64,000 bases of DNA from Bacteriovoracaceae bacterium UBA4573 (GCA_002387735.1 DGKJ01000108.1:3532-67531); one strand, 5' to 3'. Shown: positions 17,313 to 26,253, numbered from the stretch's first letter. Made by a program: numbers and translations. The notes: generated from the sequence alone by a model not told the origin.

Positions 17313-18592
17313 AATTTTTCACGTCCGCGGTTCACTTCGGTAGGCGAAACTGGTTCAATCATTAGATTTTTTCCAGATTCGGGGTCTGACACGATAAACG
17401 GAGTGCCGGCATTGCCTCCGGATACGGAGCTCTGCTGCGTGCCCAGATCGGCCTGCAGACCACCGTGACTCGCTATTTTTCGTCGGGCCGCGTCGAATTG
17501 CTGGATAATAACTGCGGTCTCCGCATTTTCCGAAAGTTGCCCGTAGCCGTTGATAGTCCAAAATCGACCGCTGGCCTTTTCGGCAATTTCTGCCCGATAA
17601 CCTAATTCCGAGTCTTTTGAAATTCCTCTTAAAAAATAGGATGCGTCACTTGATGCCAGGTCTGACAAAGAATTCCAGTACGCCGATAAATCGCCTGATT
17701 CAAAAACGTAACCACCAGTGTGGTCGTGACTCATTCGTTCGCCGAGATACACGAGCTCTAGTTTTGCCCGAACTTCCTGCTCTATCCAATGTGTGGCACG
17801 ATAGCGCTGCACCCATTGGAACAGATTCGGCGGTATAAGCTGGTCGCTTTCGTCGAGCGTAATAGTTTCTCCGCCAGTTGAGCCAGCCAATCCAACTGCC
17901 ACCCACGCAAATTCACCCTCACTTTGCGCACGAGGGCGCCGCTCGTAACGAAAGTAACCTCCATACACACCTTCCCAAATTTTCAAGATGTCTGGTTTGG
18001 GCTCGGTCACTGCCTTTTCCCGCGCAAGTCTAAACAGCACTGTCTTGGCCAAAGTGCGAAGATACTCTTTTGGGGGGTCCGGCAACGGAAAGTTACTCTT
18101 TATCTCAAAGTTTTGATCAATAAAAAGGCGATCACCGGCAACAGACTTAGTGTCGAACATTGTACGAAACCCCTGGCCCGTCGCCCGAATCAACAACTGG
18201 CTTGGAGATGCTTTGGCCACTTCGACGCGATAATTGAGCGTACTCGATCCCAGAAGGTCGGGCACCCGACCTAACGCATTTGTGAAGGTTCCGAACTCTT
18301 TGTGCACAACACGCTCGGCTCGCACAAGCAAGTCCAACCCCAGAACCAACAAAAGTCGGTGGTCTTCAATATTGTAGCGGTCTTGATAACGGTGCTCGCC
18401 CGAGTCTCGGCCCGTTGGAGCGCTCAGTACCGCCGCCGAAGCACTCGGCCCCAAATACTGGAACACCGCTGCGCCCGCGTGGAACAGCCCGGGCAGAAGC
18501 GCAAAAACTACAAGCGCAAAAGGGGCAAATGGCCCTAATGTACCGAGCTTATTCTTGGATTGGTGATTTTCGGATGAGGAACGGTCCCCCAT
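17309..18592 (-). CDS. Membrane-anchored protein of unknown function
   Basis: 427 residues. A hydrophobic segment near residues 22-45 (FAPFALVVFALLPGLFHAG) is probably a signal anchor, with the remainder in the periplasm. The body has no family that I recognise: a Pro/Ala linker, then a mixed domain with several Trp and Tyr, and motifs such as WEGVYGGYFRYERR and SGRFWTINGYG. It ends in a polar tail. It lies upstream of mltD on the same strand, but mltD has its own promoter. No ribosome site is strong before the start at 18592. Confidence 0.75.
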   Translation of the reverse strand: MGDRSSSENHQSKNKLGTLGPFAPFALVVFALLPGLFHAGAAVFQYLGPSASAAVLSAPTGRDSGEHRYQDRYNIEDHRLLLVLGLDLLVRAERVVHKEFGTFTNALGRVPDLLGSSTLNYRVEVAKASPSQLLIRATGQGFRTMFDTKSVAGDRLFIDQNFEIKSNFPLPDPPKEYLRTLAKTVLFRLAREKAVTEPKPDILKIWEGVYGGYFRYERRPRAQSEGEFAWVAVGLAGSTGGETITLDESDQLIPPNLFQWVQRYRATHWIEQEVRAKLELVYLGERMSHDHTGGYVFESGDLSAYWNSLSDLASSDASYFLRGISKDSELGYRAEIAEKASGRFWTINGYGQLSENAETAVIIQQFDAARRKIASHGGLQADLGTQQSSVSGGNAGTPFIVSDPESGKNLMIEPVSPTEVNRGREKF

Positions 18593-18758
18593 GCAACACT
18601 ACTCTTCCCTTGCTGACTCAGAACCCGCACCAAAAAGTGATGCAAATACTAGACCTTTTTAGTTAACAATGTTCACTTTTCTTTCTCTTTGATTTTAAAG
18701 ACCTTTTTTAAGATTCGGCGATTTCCCCGGGGATATTATTTCGAATTTACCGCCTAAG

Positions 18759-18827
18759 TTTTGGCCAGTGACAAGTTCTTAGACAGGAGCAAGAAGTTTT
18801 CGCTGAATTTGCACTCTGTGGCCAAAA
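18759..18827 (+). promoter_or_regulatory. Long inverted repeat in the leader of the next gene
   Basis: TTTTGGCCA (18759-18767) is perfectly complementary to TGGCCAAAA (18819-18827), and GTG/CAC pairs extend the stem inwards. It lies 46 bases before the ATG at 18874. A second pairing of CCCC at 18837-18840 with the G-rich ribosome site near 18859 is possible. A folded leader or an operator pair is likely; no known riboswitch class fits. In 18593-18758 I see nothing but A/T-rich sequence and a CCCCGGGG palindrome. Confidence 0.35.
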
Positions 18828-18873
18828 TCGATATATCCCCGAAGCGTTTTTATCCTTTGGGGAGGGGTGACTA

Positions 18874-19896
18874 ATGGCGAAGGTTCGCAGACGGCGAAAT
18901 TGGTTTTTGGGGGTTCGATTCTTTTTTTTCGCCTACGTTCTTACGGTCTCCGGCACCCTCACGTTTGCGAGTTCATTGACTTCTCAAAACTGTGCCCCCC
19001 AAAAAAATCGCTACAGCTACTTTCATGAAGTCGAGTTACTATTCCATTCCGAACTTTCTCGTTTTCGAATGAATGCCGAACGCCACGCACTTCAGCTTGA
19101 AAAGTTGTACACGAATTTGTTTGATCTGCTTAACGTCAACAAAAATTGGATCTATAAAAAAACCGCCTCTGGCCGGTTTCACCTAAATCAGGTGCAGCTC
19201 CAAAACATCGCCGCAGGAAAAAGCACTCTCGATCTTCCCGATGAAAAAAAATTCCTAAAAAATATTCGTGAAATCGCTCGACCATTTTCCCGCTCTCTCA
19301 ACAAACTTCTAGTCGGGCTATTCGGTGTGCAAACGAAATGCGTTTTTCAAGGAACCAACAGCGGATTATTTGATTACCAGATTTTGGAAGTCACGCCTCT
19401 CGGCGGACCAACACCACCATCATTGGGAAAAGACTTTTTTGCGTCCTCTATTGTACTGCCGTTTACTTGCGAAGTTGGGTTAGCTCCATCTGACGACGAC
19501 GTAACCCCTACACTTGAAATAAACCTTACCCTCAGTGCCGCCCGCGATGAAGAACCCACCGTAGAAATCGCGAACGCTTACACAACGCCGATCCCGGGAA
19601 TTACGATACTGACTGCGCCGAATACTAAAATCGGCAATCTTGAAGTCACGCTGAGCACTGAATTTGAATTTCCGCCCTATGGCTTAGATCCGGGGCCCGA
19701 TCCACTTCGAAATTATGCCCCCGACTGGACCCCGCTAATGGACATTTTCTGGAACCAAGAATTACAAGGCTCGATGTTTTATTCGATTTGGTCACCCACT
19801 CATCGTTCAATTGATATGGCGACTGTTCAGGAATTTAACTCTGACGTTTCCCAGATCGCGCAAAACCTTTTTAATGCACTGCCCACGTGTAAATAG
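18874..19896 (+). CDS. Exported protein of unknown function
   Basis: 340 residues. A basic N-terminus (MAKVRRRRN) and a hydrophobic stretch to about residue 35 form a signal peptide, with cleavage near FASS. The mature part starts with a helical segment rich in Leu, Phe and charged residues, then changes near residue 170 to a strand-rich region with many Pro and Thr. I do not recognise the family. GGGGAGGGGTGACTA precedes the ATG, a strong ribosome site. It is monocistronic, with a folded leader upstream and a weak terminator after it. Confidence 0.8.
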   Translation: MAKVRRRRNWFLGVRFFFFAYVLTVSGTLTFASSLTSQNCAPQKNRYSYFHEVELLFHSELSRFRMNAERHALQLEKLYTNLFDLLNVNKNWIYKKTASGRFHLNQVQLQNIAAGKSTLDLPDEKKFLKNIREIARPFSRSLNKLLVGLFGVQTKCVFQGTNSGLFDYQILEVTPLGGPTPPSLGKDFFASSIVLPFTCEVGLAPSDDDVTPTLEINLTLSAARDEEPTVEIANAYTTPIPGITILTAPNTKIGNLEVTLSTEFEFPPYGLDPGPDPLRNYAPDWTPLMDIFWNQELQGSMFYSIWSPTHRSIDMATVQEFNSDVSQIAQNLFNALPTCK

Positions 19897-19901
19897 TTTA
19901 T

Positions 19902-19931
19902 TTTCACCAATATTGTGAAAGTAATTTTTTT
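19902..19931 (+). terminator. Probable terminator
   Basis: TTTCAC-c-AAT pairs with ATT-GTGAAA (19902-19920), followed by GTAATTTTTTT. It ends the gene at 18874. Confidence 0.6.
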
Positions 19932-19978
19932 ACGAATTTACGCGATGAGTCCTATATTTTTTATAATTGCACAGCGTT

Positions 19979-19995
19979 ATTAAAACCATTTTAAT
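19979..19995. promoter_or_regulatory. Palindrome upstream of a sigma-54 promoter
   Basis: ATTAAAA-CCA-TTTTAAT is a perfect 7-3-7 inverted repeat centred about 95 bases upstream of the predicted sigma-54 transcription start. The distance suits an activator (enhancer-binding protein) site. The A/T-rich DNA between could be bent. Confidence 0.4.
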
Positions 19996-20054
19996 CAAAA
20001 ACTAACTCATTGAAATTTAAAAACAAACGATTGACGACCTGCACATTTTTGAGC

Positions 20055-20070
20055 TGGCACTGCACTTGCG
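20055..20070 (+). promoter_or_regulatory. Sigma-54 promoter of the M4 protease gene
   Basis: TGGCACTGCACTTGCG has the sigma-54 core TGGCAC-N5-TTGC with exact spacing. Transcription should begin near 20081, giving a leader of about 210 bases before the start codon. Confidence 0.75.
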
Positions 20071-20098
20071 TACTCTTGTTTATGTCAATGATGACACT

Positions 20099-20247
20099 CT
20101 CCGCGGCTCTAGGGCCCGAAAAATGACAACATGGGGGTTGTCGGCTGCGGAGCGAAGCCGAAGGGGTTCGAAGAAATTTGAACACCTGAAGCAAAAAAGG
20201 GGGCGCTTCTTCTGACAAAGCCATTAGGGCGAGTGCAGAGGAAGCGC
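20099..20247 (+). promoter_or_regulatory. Folded 5' leader of the M4 protease mRNA
   Basis: Three stems can be read. CTCCGC (20099-20104) pairs with GCGGAG (20147-20152) and encloses the perfect hairpin GACAAC/GTTGTC (20125-20130 with 20137-20142). CGGCT/AGCCG at 20142-20160 is an alternative to the outer stem. A 12-base-pair stem with one G-T pair joins 20203-20214 and 20236-20247, leaving a 21-base loop. The two competing stems allow a switch. No known riboswitch class was recognised. Nothing else of note lies between 19932 and 20290 beyond the promoter elements. Confidence 0.45.
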
Positions 20248-20289
20248 ATGGAATAGCACTTTTTTCTTCTTCAACAAGGAGGTTGGTTC

Positions 20290-21894
20290 ATGGCTAAAGA
20301 ACCAATGAGTGCCCGGTTAAGGATGACTTGGAAAAAGAGTTGTGTTGCAACTCTTGTTTCCGCGACCGCGACGCTCACCGTTTCGTCCGTTGCATCTGCT
20401 CAAATATCCACCATCATCGATCTGCCAAAAAACGCACCGCTCTCGGAGATGATCCGGCAAGCTGCGCGCTATTTGCAGTCGAACGATTCGTTTCATTCGG
20501 GGCGACTCATGGGTGGTGCTCAAATCGCTTCTGAGAAAAGCGACTTCGTCTTAAAGCGCGCCACTGGCGACGCAATTTCGACGACACTTCAATATGTGCC
20601 AGTATTTGGTGGCATCGAAGTACTTGGTCGCGCCACGCGTTTTCATTTCGATGCGCGCGGGAAAATGCGGTTTGTAAACGACGCTAAAGCAGTCAACGTG
20701 AATACGACTCCTGCGTTGTCTCAAAAAGACGTACTGGCTACATTACGCGATCGGTACAACACCAATCCAGTAATCGAAACAGGACCAACGCTTAAGATAT
20801 TCCAAGACTTCAGTGGAACCCATCGCTTAATTTACGCGATCACCACGAAAACCACCGAAGATCACCGCGGTCAGAAAATATATTTGGATGCACACACCGG
20901 TGCATTCATTATGGAAGCGCCGCGAACTTATGATCTGCACGCTGCCACCGACACTCGCACCTTTCGTAAAATGTTTGGCGATCTCGCGGCGGCCAATGCC
21001 CAAGTCACTGGCAAACACGTAGTGATGAGTGCCGACACTCAAAAAGCGCTCTCGAAAACTGGACGTGACGGCTATCCAAGCGGGTTTGATCTCGACTGGT
21101 ACGACACCGTGTACACTGACGACAAAGGCTTTGACATGGACATCGCTGACCGTGCGGCAGTGAATGCGCTCGTCAATGCCCGTCGTGTTTACGAATACTA
21201 CAAGTCAACGTTTGGTCGGAGTTCCTACAATAACAAGGACTCACTCATCACTAGCGTCGTACACGTGGGTCGCAACATGAACAACGCTATGTGGTCCGAC
21301 GAAATCGGTTCAATGCTTTATGGTGACGGCGACGAGCGTTTGTTTCGCGACTTAACTATTGGGCTCGATGTTGCGGGACACGAAATGACTCACGGAGTGA
21401 TTTCGACTAGCGCCAATCTCGAATACGCAGCCGAGTCGGGCGCACTAAACGAGTCGTTTGCCGATTTTTTCGGAAAGATGATCGACTATGTACCGGGAGA
21501 CTGGGACATCGGCGCCACGATCATGGCCGAAGGATTTCGTCACAAACGACGCGCCCTTCGTAACATGATTCACCCAGAAGAGTTCGACCAACCGGGCGAC
21601 AATGACAGCAACCTACGTGAAAGCACACGTGGGCCGTGTTCACCATTCAACGACATGTGCGGAGTCCACACTAACAGTGGCATTCCAAACAAAGCTTCGG
21701 CGCTGATGGTCGTTGCTCTCGGTAAGGAGAAGGTCGAAAATCTTTATTACCAAGTTCTCACCAAGCACTTAACTGCGAGTTCTGATTTTTCAGACATGCG
21801 TAAGCAAACCGAACAGGCTTGCGACATCATGTATGGCAAATCGTCTACTGAATGTGCTGCTGTGACAAAAGCCTTTGATACGGTGAAAATGTAA
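20290..21894 (+). CDS. Thermolysin-like (M4) secreted metalloprotease
   Basis: Zinc endopeptidase made as a prepro-enzyme and exported. A basic signal peptide of about 38 residues ends at ASA-Q. An inhibitory propeptide (FTP/PepSY type) runs to about residue 210. The catalytic domain carries HEMTH (H364, E365, H368), the third zinc ligand E388 in NESFAD, and the transition-state His in VHTNSG (H460). The length of 534 is standard for the family; I see no extra C-terminal domain. The ribosome site AAGGAGG is 7 bases before the ATG. Expression should depend on sigma-54 and perhaps on the folded leader. A role in feeding on external protein or prey is inferred. Confidence 0.95.
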   Translation: MAKEPMSARLRMTWKKSCVATLVSATATLTVSSVASAQISTIIDLPKNAPLSEMIRQAARYLQSNDSFHSGRLMGGAQIASEKSDFVLKRATGDAISTTLQYVPVFGGIEVLGRATRFHFDARGKMRFVNDAKAVNVNTTPALSQKDVLATLRDRYNTNPVIETGPTLKIFQDFSGTHRLIYAITTKTTEDHRGQKIYLDAHTGAFIMEAPRTYDLHAATDTRTFRKMFGDLAAANAQVTGKHVVMSADTQKALSKTGRDGYPSGFDLDWYDTVYTDDKGFDMDIADRAAVNALVNARRVYEYYKSTFGRSSYNNKDSLITSVVHVGRNMNNAMWSDEIGSMLYGDGDERLFRDLTIGLDVAGHEMTHGVISTSANLEYAAESGALNESFADFFGKMIDYVPGDWDIGATIMAEGFRHKRRALRNMIHPEEFDQPGDNDSNLRESTRGPCSPFNDMCGVHTNSGIPNKASALMVVALGKEKVENLYYQVLTKHLTASSDFSDMRKQTEQACDIMYGKSSTECAAVTKAFDTVKM

Positions 21895-21964
21895 AAAAAC
21901 ACCGCATCAAAGTTTCTAGACGCGTTCCCCCAAAAGCGTGTTTAGAAACCCCAGACCCACATAC

Positions 21965-22008
21965 AACCCTCGCGCCTCCCCAAAAAGTTAGTACGGCGCG
22001 GGGGTTTT
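21965..22008 (+). terminator. Rho-independent terminator after the M4 protease gene
   Basis: AACCCTCGCGCC (21965-21976) pairs with GGCGCGGGGGTT (21995-22006), with one G-T pair and an 18-base loop, followed by TTTT. It has no U-run on the other strand. Confidence 0.75.
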
Positions 22009-22025
22009 GTGTTTCTAAGATGACT

Positions 22026-22484
22026 TCAACCTGCAATTTTGGATTCGTCGAAATTTTGGAGCGTGGACAGCACGACACCTGCGAGCGCTTCGTCTGACTC
22101 AAACACGTCGTCTACCAAGGTATTGTCGAACAAAAATTGAACCACCGACTTGGAAGTATCACGCAAAGTGCCCTTCAAATAAAAACCCCGAATTGCGTTG
22201 TCTTCATAGCGACTGCGCAAAGCCCGTTTTTGACTCTGAAAGGCTTCGGTCTCAGTAAGATTTTGGTTTGCTAACGCGTCGGCACGACTAGCTACTTCGG
22301 TGCGCGCCTGAATGGTGAAATCTTCGTCGGTAAGAATCTTAGTTGCCAAGAACTGTTCGAAACTCAATTGGAGATCATTGCGAACCCGTGGGTTAAATTC
22401 GATCATTTTTTGATTCTCAAATTTTGACAACAAGACTTTTGCCAAAACTTTAAGTGAGTGCTTATTGGTGGTCTGAGTTTCCAT
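22026..22484 (-). CDS. DUF507-like small protein
   Basis: 152 residues, predicted almost wholly helical and without a signal peptide. The layout (a conserved charged start, then RSRYEDNAIRGFYLKGTLRD and a helical end) resembles DUF507 proteins common in delta-type bacteria, whose function is unknown. The start overlaps the end of murJ by 23 bases, so it is probably translated from the same mRNA. The family assignment is by overall resemblance and may be wrong. Confidence 0.65.
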   Translation of the reverse strand: METQTTNKHSLKVLAKVLLSKFENQKMIEFNPRVRNDLQLSFEQFLATKILTDEDFTIQARTEVASRADALANQNLTETEAFQSQKRALRSRYEDNAIRGFYLKGTLRDTSKSVVQFLFDNTLVDDVFESDEALAGVVLSTLQNFDESKIAG

Positions 22485-24093
22485 TTTTCCCCCTAAAACG
22501 CCGAACGACCACGTTCAAAGCGCGATCGATTTCTGAAATCCTAAACACCTTGCCAACGGCAAGCCAGGTTGCGATGGCCGCTAATAGAGCACAAACAACC
22601 TGCGAACTCCAAGTAAAAACCCCCGTATTTATTCCGATTTTTACCCAAAAAGTGGCCGCGCCGCTACTGGCGGCATAACTCGTGGCACCGACCGCGGCTG
22701 CCACAGCGCCATGTGCGAAAAGGCGCGAAAAAAATTGGGTACCAAGTATTCCACCCATTTTTCTATTTAAAAAATACAGCAGTAATACGGCGTTGAGCGT
22801 GGCGACGATCGAAGTTGAGAGCGCCAACGCCCAGAACGGAAACCCCCAGACTGCTGAAAATAAATGGTTGAGCACTAGGTTCAAACCTACCATGACAAAG
22901 CTAATCGTAACCGGTATGCGCGTGCGTTCGAGCGCGTAAAACACAGGCACAAGAACTTTCACAACTGAGTACCCTGGCAGTCCTAATGCATACCAAAAAA
23001 GTGCCTGCGCGGTTTGTTGAGCGTCAAAAAGTTTAAATTGACCGTGTTGAAAGATCATTTGCACGATCGGGAGTCCCACCACCATTAATCCAGCCGCCGC
23101 CGGACCATTTACCGCAAATACTAAATGCAACGAATTCGCCACTTCGTCTGCCGCTTCTTTGGGTGAGCCCTTAGCAAGTTTTCGCGTGACTAGAGGCAGG
23201 GTTGCCACCGCCAAAGAAACTCCAAATATGCCGATAGGAAACTGCAAAAACCTAAACGCGTAATTCAACCAGCTCACCGCGCCAGAGCCAAAATGGGTGG
23301 CATAAACCGAGTTGACCAATATATTAAGTTGGGTCGCCGCTAGCCCCACGGTACCGGGGACCAAAAGCAGAAGCACTTTCTTAGTTCCTGGGTCGGCAAA
23401 GGGTCGAGCAAAGTTCTTTGCAAATTCCAGGGGTCGGTACCCTTTTTTCCGAAGTTGCCACCACTGCACATAAAATTGGAGAAAACCACCGACCAAAACT
23501 CCGACCGCCATGCTGTAGATTGGCGGTAAAGAAGTATGATTCGCAAACAATGGAGTGAGAATAACCCCGCACAAAATCGACGCCACATTGAACAATACGG
23601 GGGCAAACGCTGGCAAAAAGAACGAACCCATGGCGTTTAGGGCGCCCATAAGTACCGCAGCGAGCGCGACCATGGGGAAGAATGGAAACATGACTTGGGT
23701 GAGTTGCGTTGCGAGTTCTAGTTTGCCTGGCACACTCGCAAATGCGCTAGCATACAAACGAACGAGCGGTTCGCTCAAACAAATACCGACAAACGACAAC
23801 GCACTCAACCCTACTACCAAAACAGCCACGACCGAAGATAGCAACCGAAACGCCGCCTTGGTGGTATTCAGGAGTGCTCTGGTAAAGTTAGGCACGAAAG
23901 CCGCACTCATGGCCCCTTCGGCAAAGAGATCTCGCAGTAAATTTGGAATTCGAAAAGCTATATTAAACGCGTCGGCCGCGTCGGTGGCACCAAAATAAAA
24001 GGCAAAGACCTGCTCACGCACTAGCCCAAAAACGCGACTGCACAGCGTGGCAAGGCCCATTTTTCCGGCAGACTTGGCAACAGAACTAGACAC
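22462..24093 (-). CDS. murJ: Lipid II flippase
   Basis: Moves the peptidoglycan precursor lipid II from the inner to the outer face of the cytoplasmic membrane. The N-terminal block (SRVFGLVREQVFAFYFGA, then DAFNIAFRIPNLLRDLFAEG) is diagnostic of MurJ/MviN. About 14 hydrophobic segments fit the 14-helix fold, and the 543-residue length is normal. It overlaps the upstream small gene by 8 bases and the downstream DUF507-like gene by 23. The three genes look like one operon read from the inverted repeat near 24390. Confidence 0.95.
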   Translation of the reverse strand: MSSSVAKSAGKMGLATLCSRVFGLVREQVFAFYFGATDAADAFNIAFRIPNLLRDLFAEGAMSAAFVPNFTRALLNTTKAAFRLLSSVVAVLVVGLSALSFVGICLSEPLVRLYASAFASVPGKLELATQLTQVMFPFFPMVALAAVLMGALNAMGSFFLPAFAPVLFNVASILCGVILTPLFANHTSLPPIYSMAVGVLVGGFLQFYVQWWQLRKKGYRPLEFAKNFARPFADPGTKKVLLLLVPGTVGLAATQLNILVNSVYATHFGSGAVSWLNYAFRFLQFPIGIFGVSLAVATLPLVTRKLAKGSPKEAADEVANSLHLVFAVNGPAAAGLMVVGLPIVQMIFQHGQFKLFDAQQTAQALFWYALGLPGYSVVKVLVPVFYALERTRIPVTISFVMVGLNLVLNHLFSAVWGFPFWALALSTSIVATLNAVLLLYFLNRKMGGILGTQFFSRLFAHGAVAAAVGATSYAASSGAATFWVKIGINTGVFTWSSQVVCALLAAIATWLAVGKVFRISEIDRALNVVVRRFRGKNGNSDHQ

Positions 24094-24358
24094 TCGCGAC
24101 CATTCTTCCGATCTTTTCTTCTATTTTTCCACGCATTGGCTTAAGTAAAAAATTCAAATCCAACTCCACCACCACTTTGCCATCTTTGCAGGCGATATTA
24201 GCCTTAAATCCGGGTCCGGTCGCCCTTGTGGTATGAGCCGCGTCGTCAAACGTCACCTCTTTGAGTTGTTCAAGTTTACCGGCGTTTCGGTAGTCCTCGA
24301 GCTTTTTTTTAAGTTTTAAGTAAATCTCTGCCGCACTGCCGTTTGCTGCGTATTCCAT
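24086..24358 (-). CDS. Polyhydroxyalkanoate-granule-type (PHA_gran_rgn) small protein
   Basis: 90 residues. Its centre (GFKANIACKDGKVVVELDLN) and end (LLKPMRGKIEEKIGRM) match the small PHA_gran_rgn family, annotated as a polyhydroxyalkanoic acid system protein; its true function is poorly known. I chose the ATG at 24358 because GAGGAG lies 8 bases upstream; a GTG at 24406 would add 16 residues but has no ribosome site. It is cytoplasmic. The gene overlaps murJ by 8 bases. No PHA synthase gene is present in the window, so a role in PHA is unproven. Confidence 0.75.
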   Translation of the reverse strand: MEYAANGSAAEIYLKLKKKLEDYRNAGKLEQLKEVTFDDAAHTTRATGPGFKANIACKDGKVVVELDLNFLLKPMRGKIEEKIGRMVASV

Positions 24359-24380
24359 AGTGAGCTCCTCTGTTCCCAGG

Positions 24381-24401
24381 GTGGCAACTCTGATTTGCCA
24401 C
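24381..24401. promoter_or_regulatory. Inverted repeat between divergent genes
   Basis: GTGGCAA-CTCTGAT-TTGCCAC is a perfect 7-7-7 inverted repeat. It lies just upstream of the murJ operon and about 60 bases before the divergent gene at 24461. It may be an operator or a leader hairpin. Confidence 0.35.
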
Positions 24402-24460
24402 TTCACTAATCGATTTTACTAGGGCATGTTTTCGTTGTCATAAATTTATAGGCAAATTCC

Positions 24461-25447
24461 ATGAAAACTTCGTTCACTGACCTCATTGGTTCAAAATATC
24501 CGATCATCGCAGGCCCAATGTTTTTGGTCAGTGATGAAACGCTCGTTACCGCAGCTTGCGACGCAGGTATCGTAGGGGCGTGTCCGTCGCTCAACTGGCG
24601 CACGACGGAACAGTTTCGTCAGGCCTTGAAAACCATCAAACAGAGTGTGGGAACTAAACCGTTTGCTGTGAATATTATTGTAAACAAAAGTAATCTCCGG
24701 GCTGAGCCCGATCTTAAAGCCTGCCTTGATGAAGGGGTTCCTCTCTTCGTAACCAGTCTTGGCAGCCCTAAACAAGTCATCGCCGATGCCCACAAAAACG
24801 GTGCGAAGGTTTTTTGTGACGTTGTTAATGTAGAGTACGCCAAAAAAGTTCAAGACCTAGGGGCCGACGGCGTCATTGCGGTCTCCCAAGGTGCCGGTGG
24901 CCACGCTGGCCCGATTAGCAGCATGGTCCTCGTACCGTATTTAAAGAAACACTTGAGCATCCCAATTGTTGCGGCCGGGGGAATTGCTACCGGTCGCGGT
25001 CTCGCCGCGGCGCTCGCCCTGGGCGCCAGTGCCGTACAAATAGGTACCAGATTTATTGCATCGACCGAGTGCCGCGTAAACGAATCCTATAAAAAAGCGA
25101 TTGTTGCGGCCGAGCCTGAAGACATTGTACTTACTTCGCGAATATCGGGCACCCCGGCCACAGTGATCAAGACTCCTTACATCGAAAAAGTAGGTCTTGA
25201 TCTCAACCCGATCGAAAAGTGGCTCCTCAACACCAATCGCACTAAAAAGTGGGCGAAACTGCTAGTTAATCTGCGCGGCATGAAGTGGCTCGAAGCGGCC
25301 GCTACCCGCACCACCTGGAAAGAAGTCTGGAGCGCCGGACAGGGTGTTGGTCTAATTGACCAGGTGGAACCAGTCGCAACCATTGTTCAACACTTGATTT
25401 CGGAGTATGAAGAAGCTGTGAATGGACTCCCGCATGCAAAACCATAA
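24461..25447 (+). CDS. Nitronate monooxygenase (2-nitropropane dioxygenase) family flavoprotein
   Basis: FMN-dependent TIM-barrel oxidoreductase. Family marks are the N-terminal YPIIAGPMFLVSD, the phosphate/active-site segment SQGAGGHAGP near residue 143 with the expected His, and IVAAGGIATGRGLAAALALGA with QIGTRF near 170-200. The 328-residue length is typical. The natural substrate is unclear; related proteins include nitronate monooxygenases and enoyl-ACP reductase-like enzymes (FabK type). The stop overlaps the start of the glycosyltransferase gene by 26 bases, so the two are probably co-expressed, but they share no obvious pathway. Confidence 0.88.
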   Translation: MKTSFTDLIGSKYPIIAGPMFLVSDETLVTAACDAGIVGACPSLNWRTTEQFRQALKTIKQSVGTKPFAVNIIVNKSNLRAEPDLKACLDEGVPLFVTSLGSPKQVIADAHKNGAKVFCDVVNVEYAKKVQDLGADGVIAVSQGAGGHAGPISSMVLVPYLKKHLSIPIVAAGGIATGRGLAAALALGASAVQIGTRFIASTECRVNESYKKAIVAAEPEDIVLTSRISGTPATVIKTPYIEKVGLDLNPIEKWLLNTNRTKKWAKLLVNLRGMKWLEAAATRTTWKEVWSAGQGVGLIDQVEPVATIVQHLISEYEEAVNGLPHAKP

Positions 25448-26243
25448 CGAATCGCCGATTGTCAGTGTAGTGATCCCGGTTTTTAATCAAATCGAGTATA
25501 CGAAAAAGTGTTTAGAAAGCTTGCTGCGCGATCGTGACCGACCATCCTACGAAATTATCGTGATCGATAATGGATCGATAGATGGCACGAGGGAATACCT
25601 CGAGTCCATGACCGATTCACTTCGCGGAACTCGTGACGTTTTTAAACCCATCTTCAATGCGGAAAATGAAGGCGTGGCTCCAGCTTGGAACAAAGGCCTT
25701 AAAAACGCCAACGGCGAGTATATAGCCATTCTTAACAACGACATCGTCGTATCGAATGGTTGGATGCGATCACTCCTTTGGGCCATGGAACAATTCAAGC
25801 TTGGATTAATTTCGCCGTTTGCCGAAGTCGGCGGACAAATTGGATATGATTTTGAAGCCAGAGCTGAACGCTTCACTCGTCGAAACTTTAGTAAATTATG
25901 GGCGGATTACGACTTTTGCGCGTTCGTGCTCACGCGCCGCACGTTCGACAAAATTGGCTACTTCGACGAAGGCTATCGAGTCGGTGGCTATGAGGACACC
26001 GATTACGCACACCGCTTAAAGCGCGCGGGTGTTAGTTACGCCGTGAGCGGTGCAGCGTTCATTCACCACTTTGGCTCTCGCACGCTCGGTGAATTCAAAA
26101 TGCGTGGCGATCAACACGCGCCACACAATCTTTCCTACTTCGTCGAAAAATGGGGTTTTGATCCACGCCACCAACAGGCCACGGCAAAGGCCAAAATTCG
26201 CCGTTCGATTCGACGCTTGAAACTGCACTGGGACTTAATGTAG
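25422..26243 (+). CDS. GT2-family glycosyltransferase
   Basis: Transfers a sugar from a nucleotide donor, probably to an envelope glycan. The GT-A fold begins VSVVIPVFNQIEYTKKCLES, the first ligand region is IIVIDNGSIDGT, and the metal motif is NND within AILNNDIVVSNGWM. GYFDEGYRVGGYEDTDYAHR near residue 190 carries the acceptor-side ED. The length of 273 suits a single catalytic domain with no membrane helix. The ATG at 25422 overlaps the previous gene; an ATG at 25434 is an alternative. Confidence 0.9.
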   Translation: MDSRMQNHNESPIVSVVIPVFNQIEYTKKCLESLLRDRDRPSYEIIVIDNGSIDGTREYLESMTDSLRGTRDVFKPIFNAENEGVAPAWNKGLKNANGEYIAILNNDIVVSNGWMRSLLWAMEQFKLGLISPFAEVGGQIGYDFEARAERFTRRNFSKLWADYDFCAFVLTRRTFDKIGYFDEGYRVGGYEDTDYAHRLKRAGVSYAVSGAAFIHHFGSRTLGEFKMRGDQHAPHNLSYFVEKWGFDPRHQQATAKAKIRRSIRRLKLHWDLM

Positions 26244-26253
26244 CTCTCGGCTC

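Noticed and set aside
20203..20247. Cyclic-di-GMP riboswitch, suggested by ACAAAGCC in the loop
   Set aside because: The other conserved parts of the GEMM consensus are missing.
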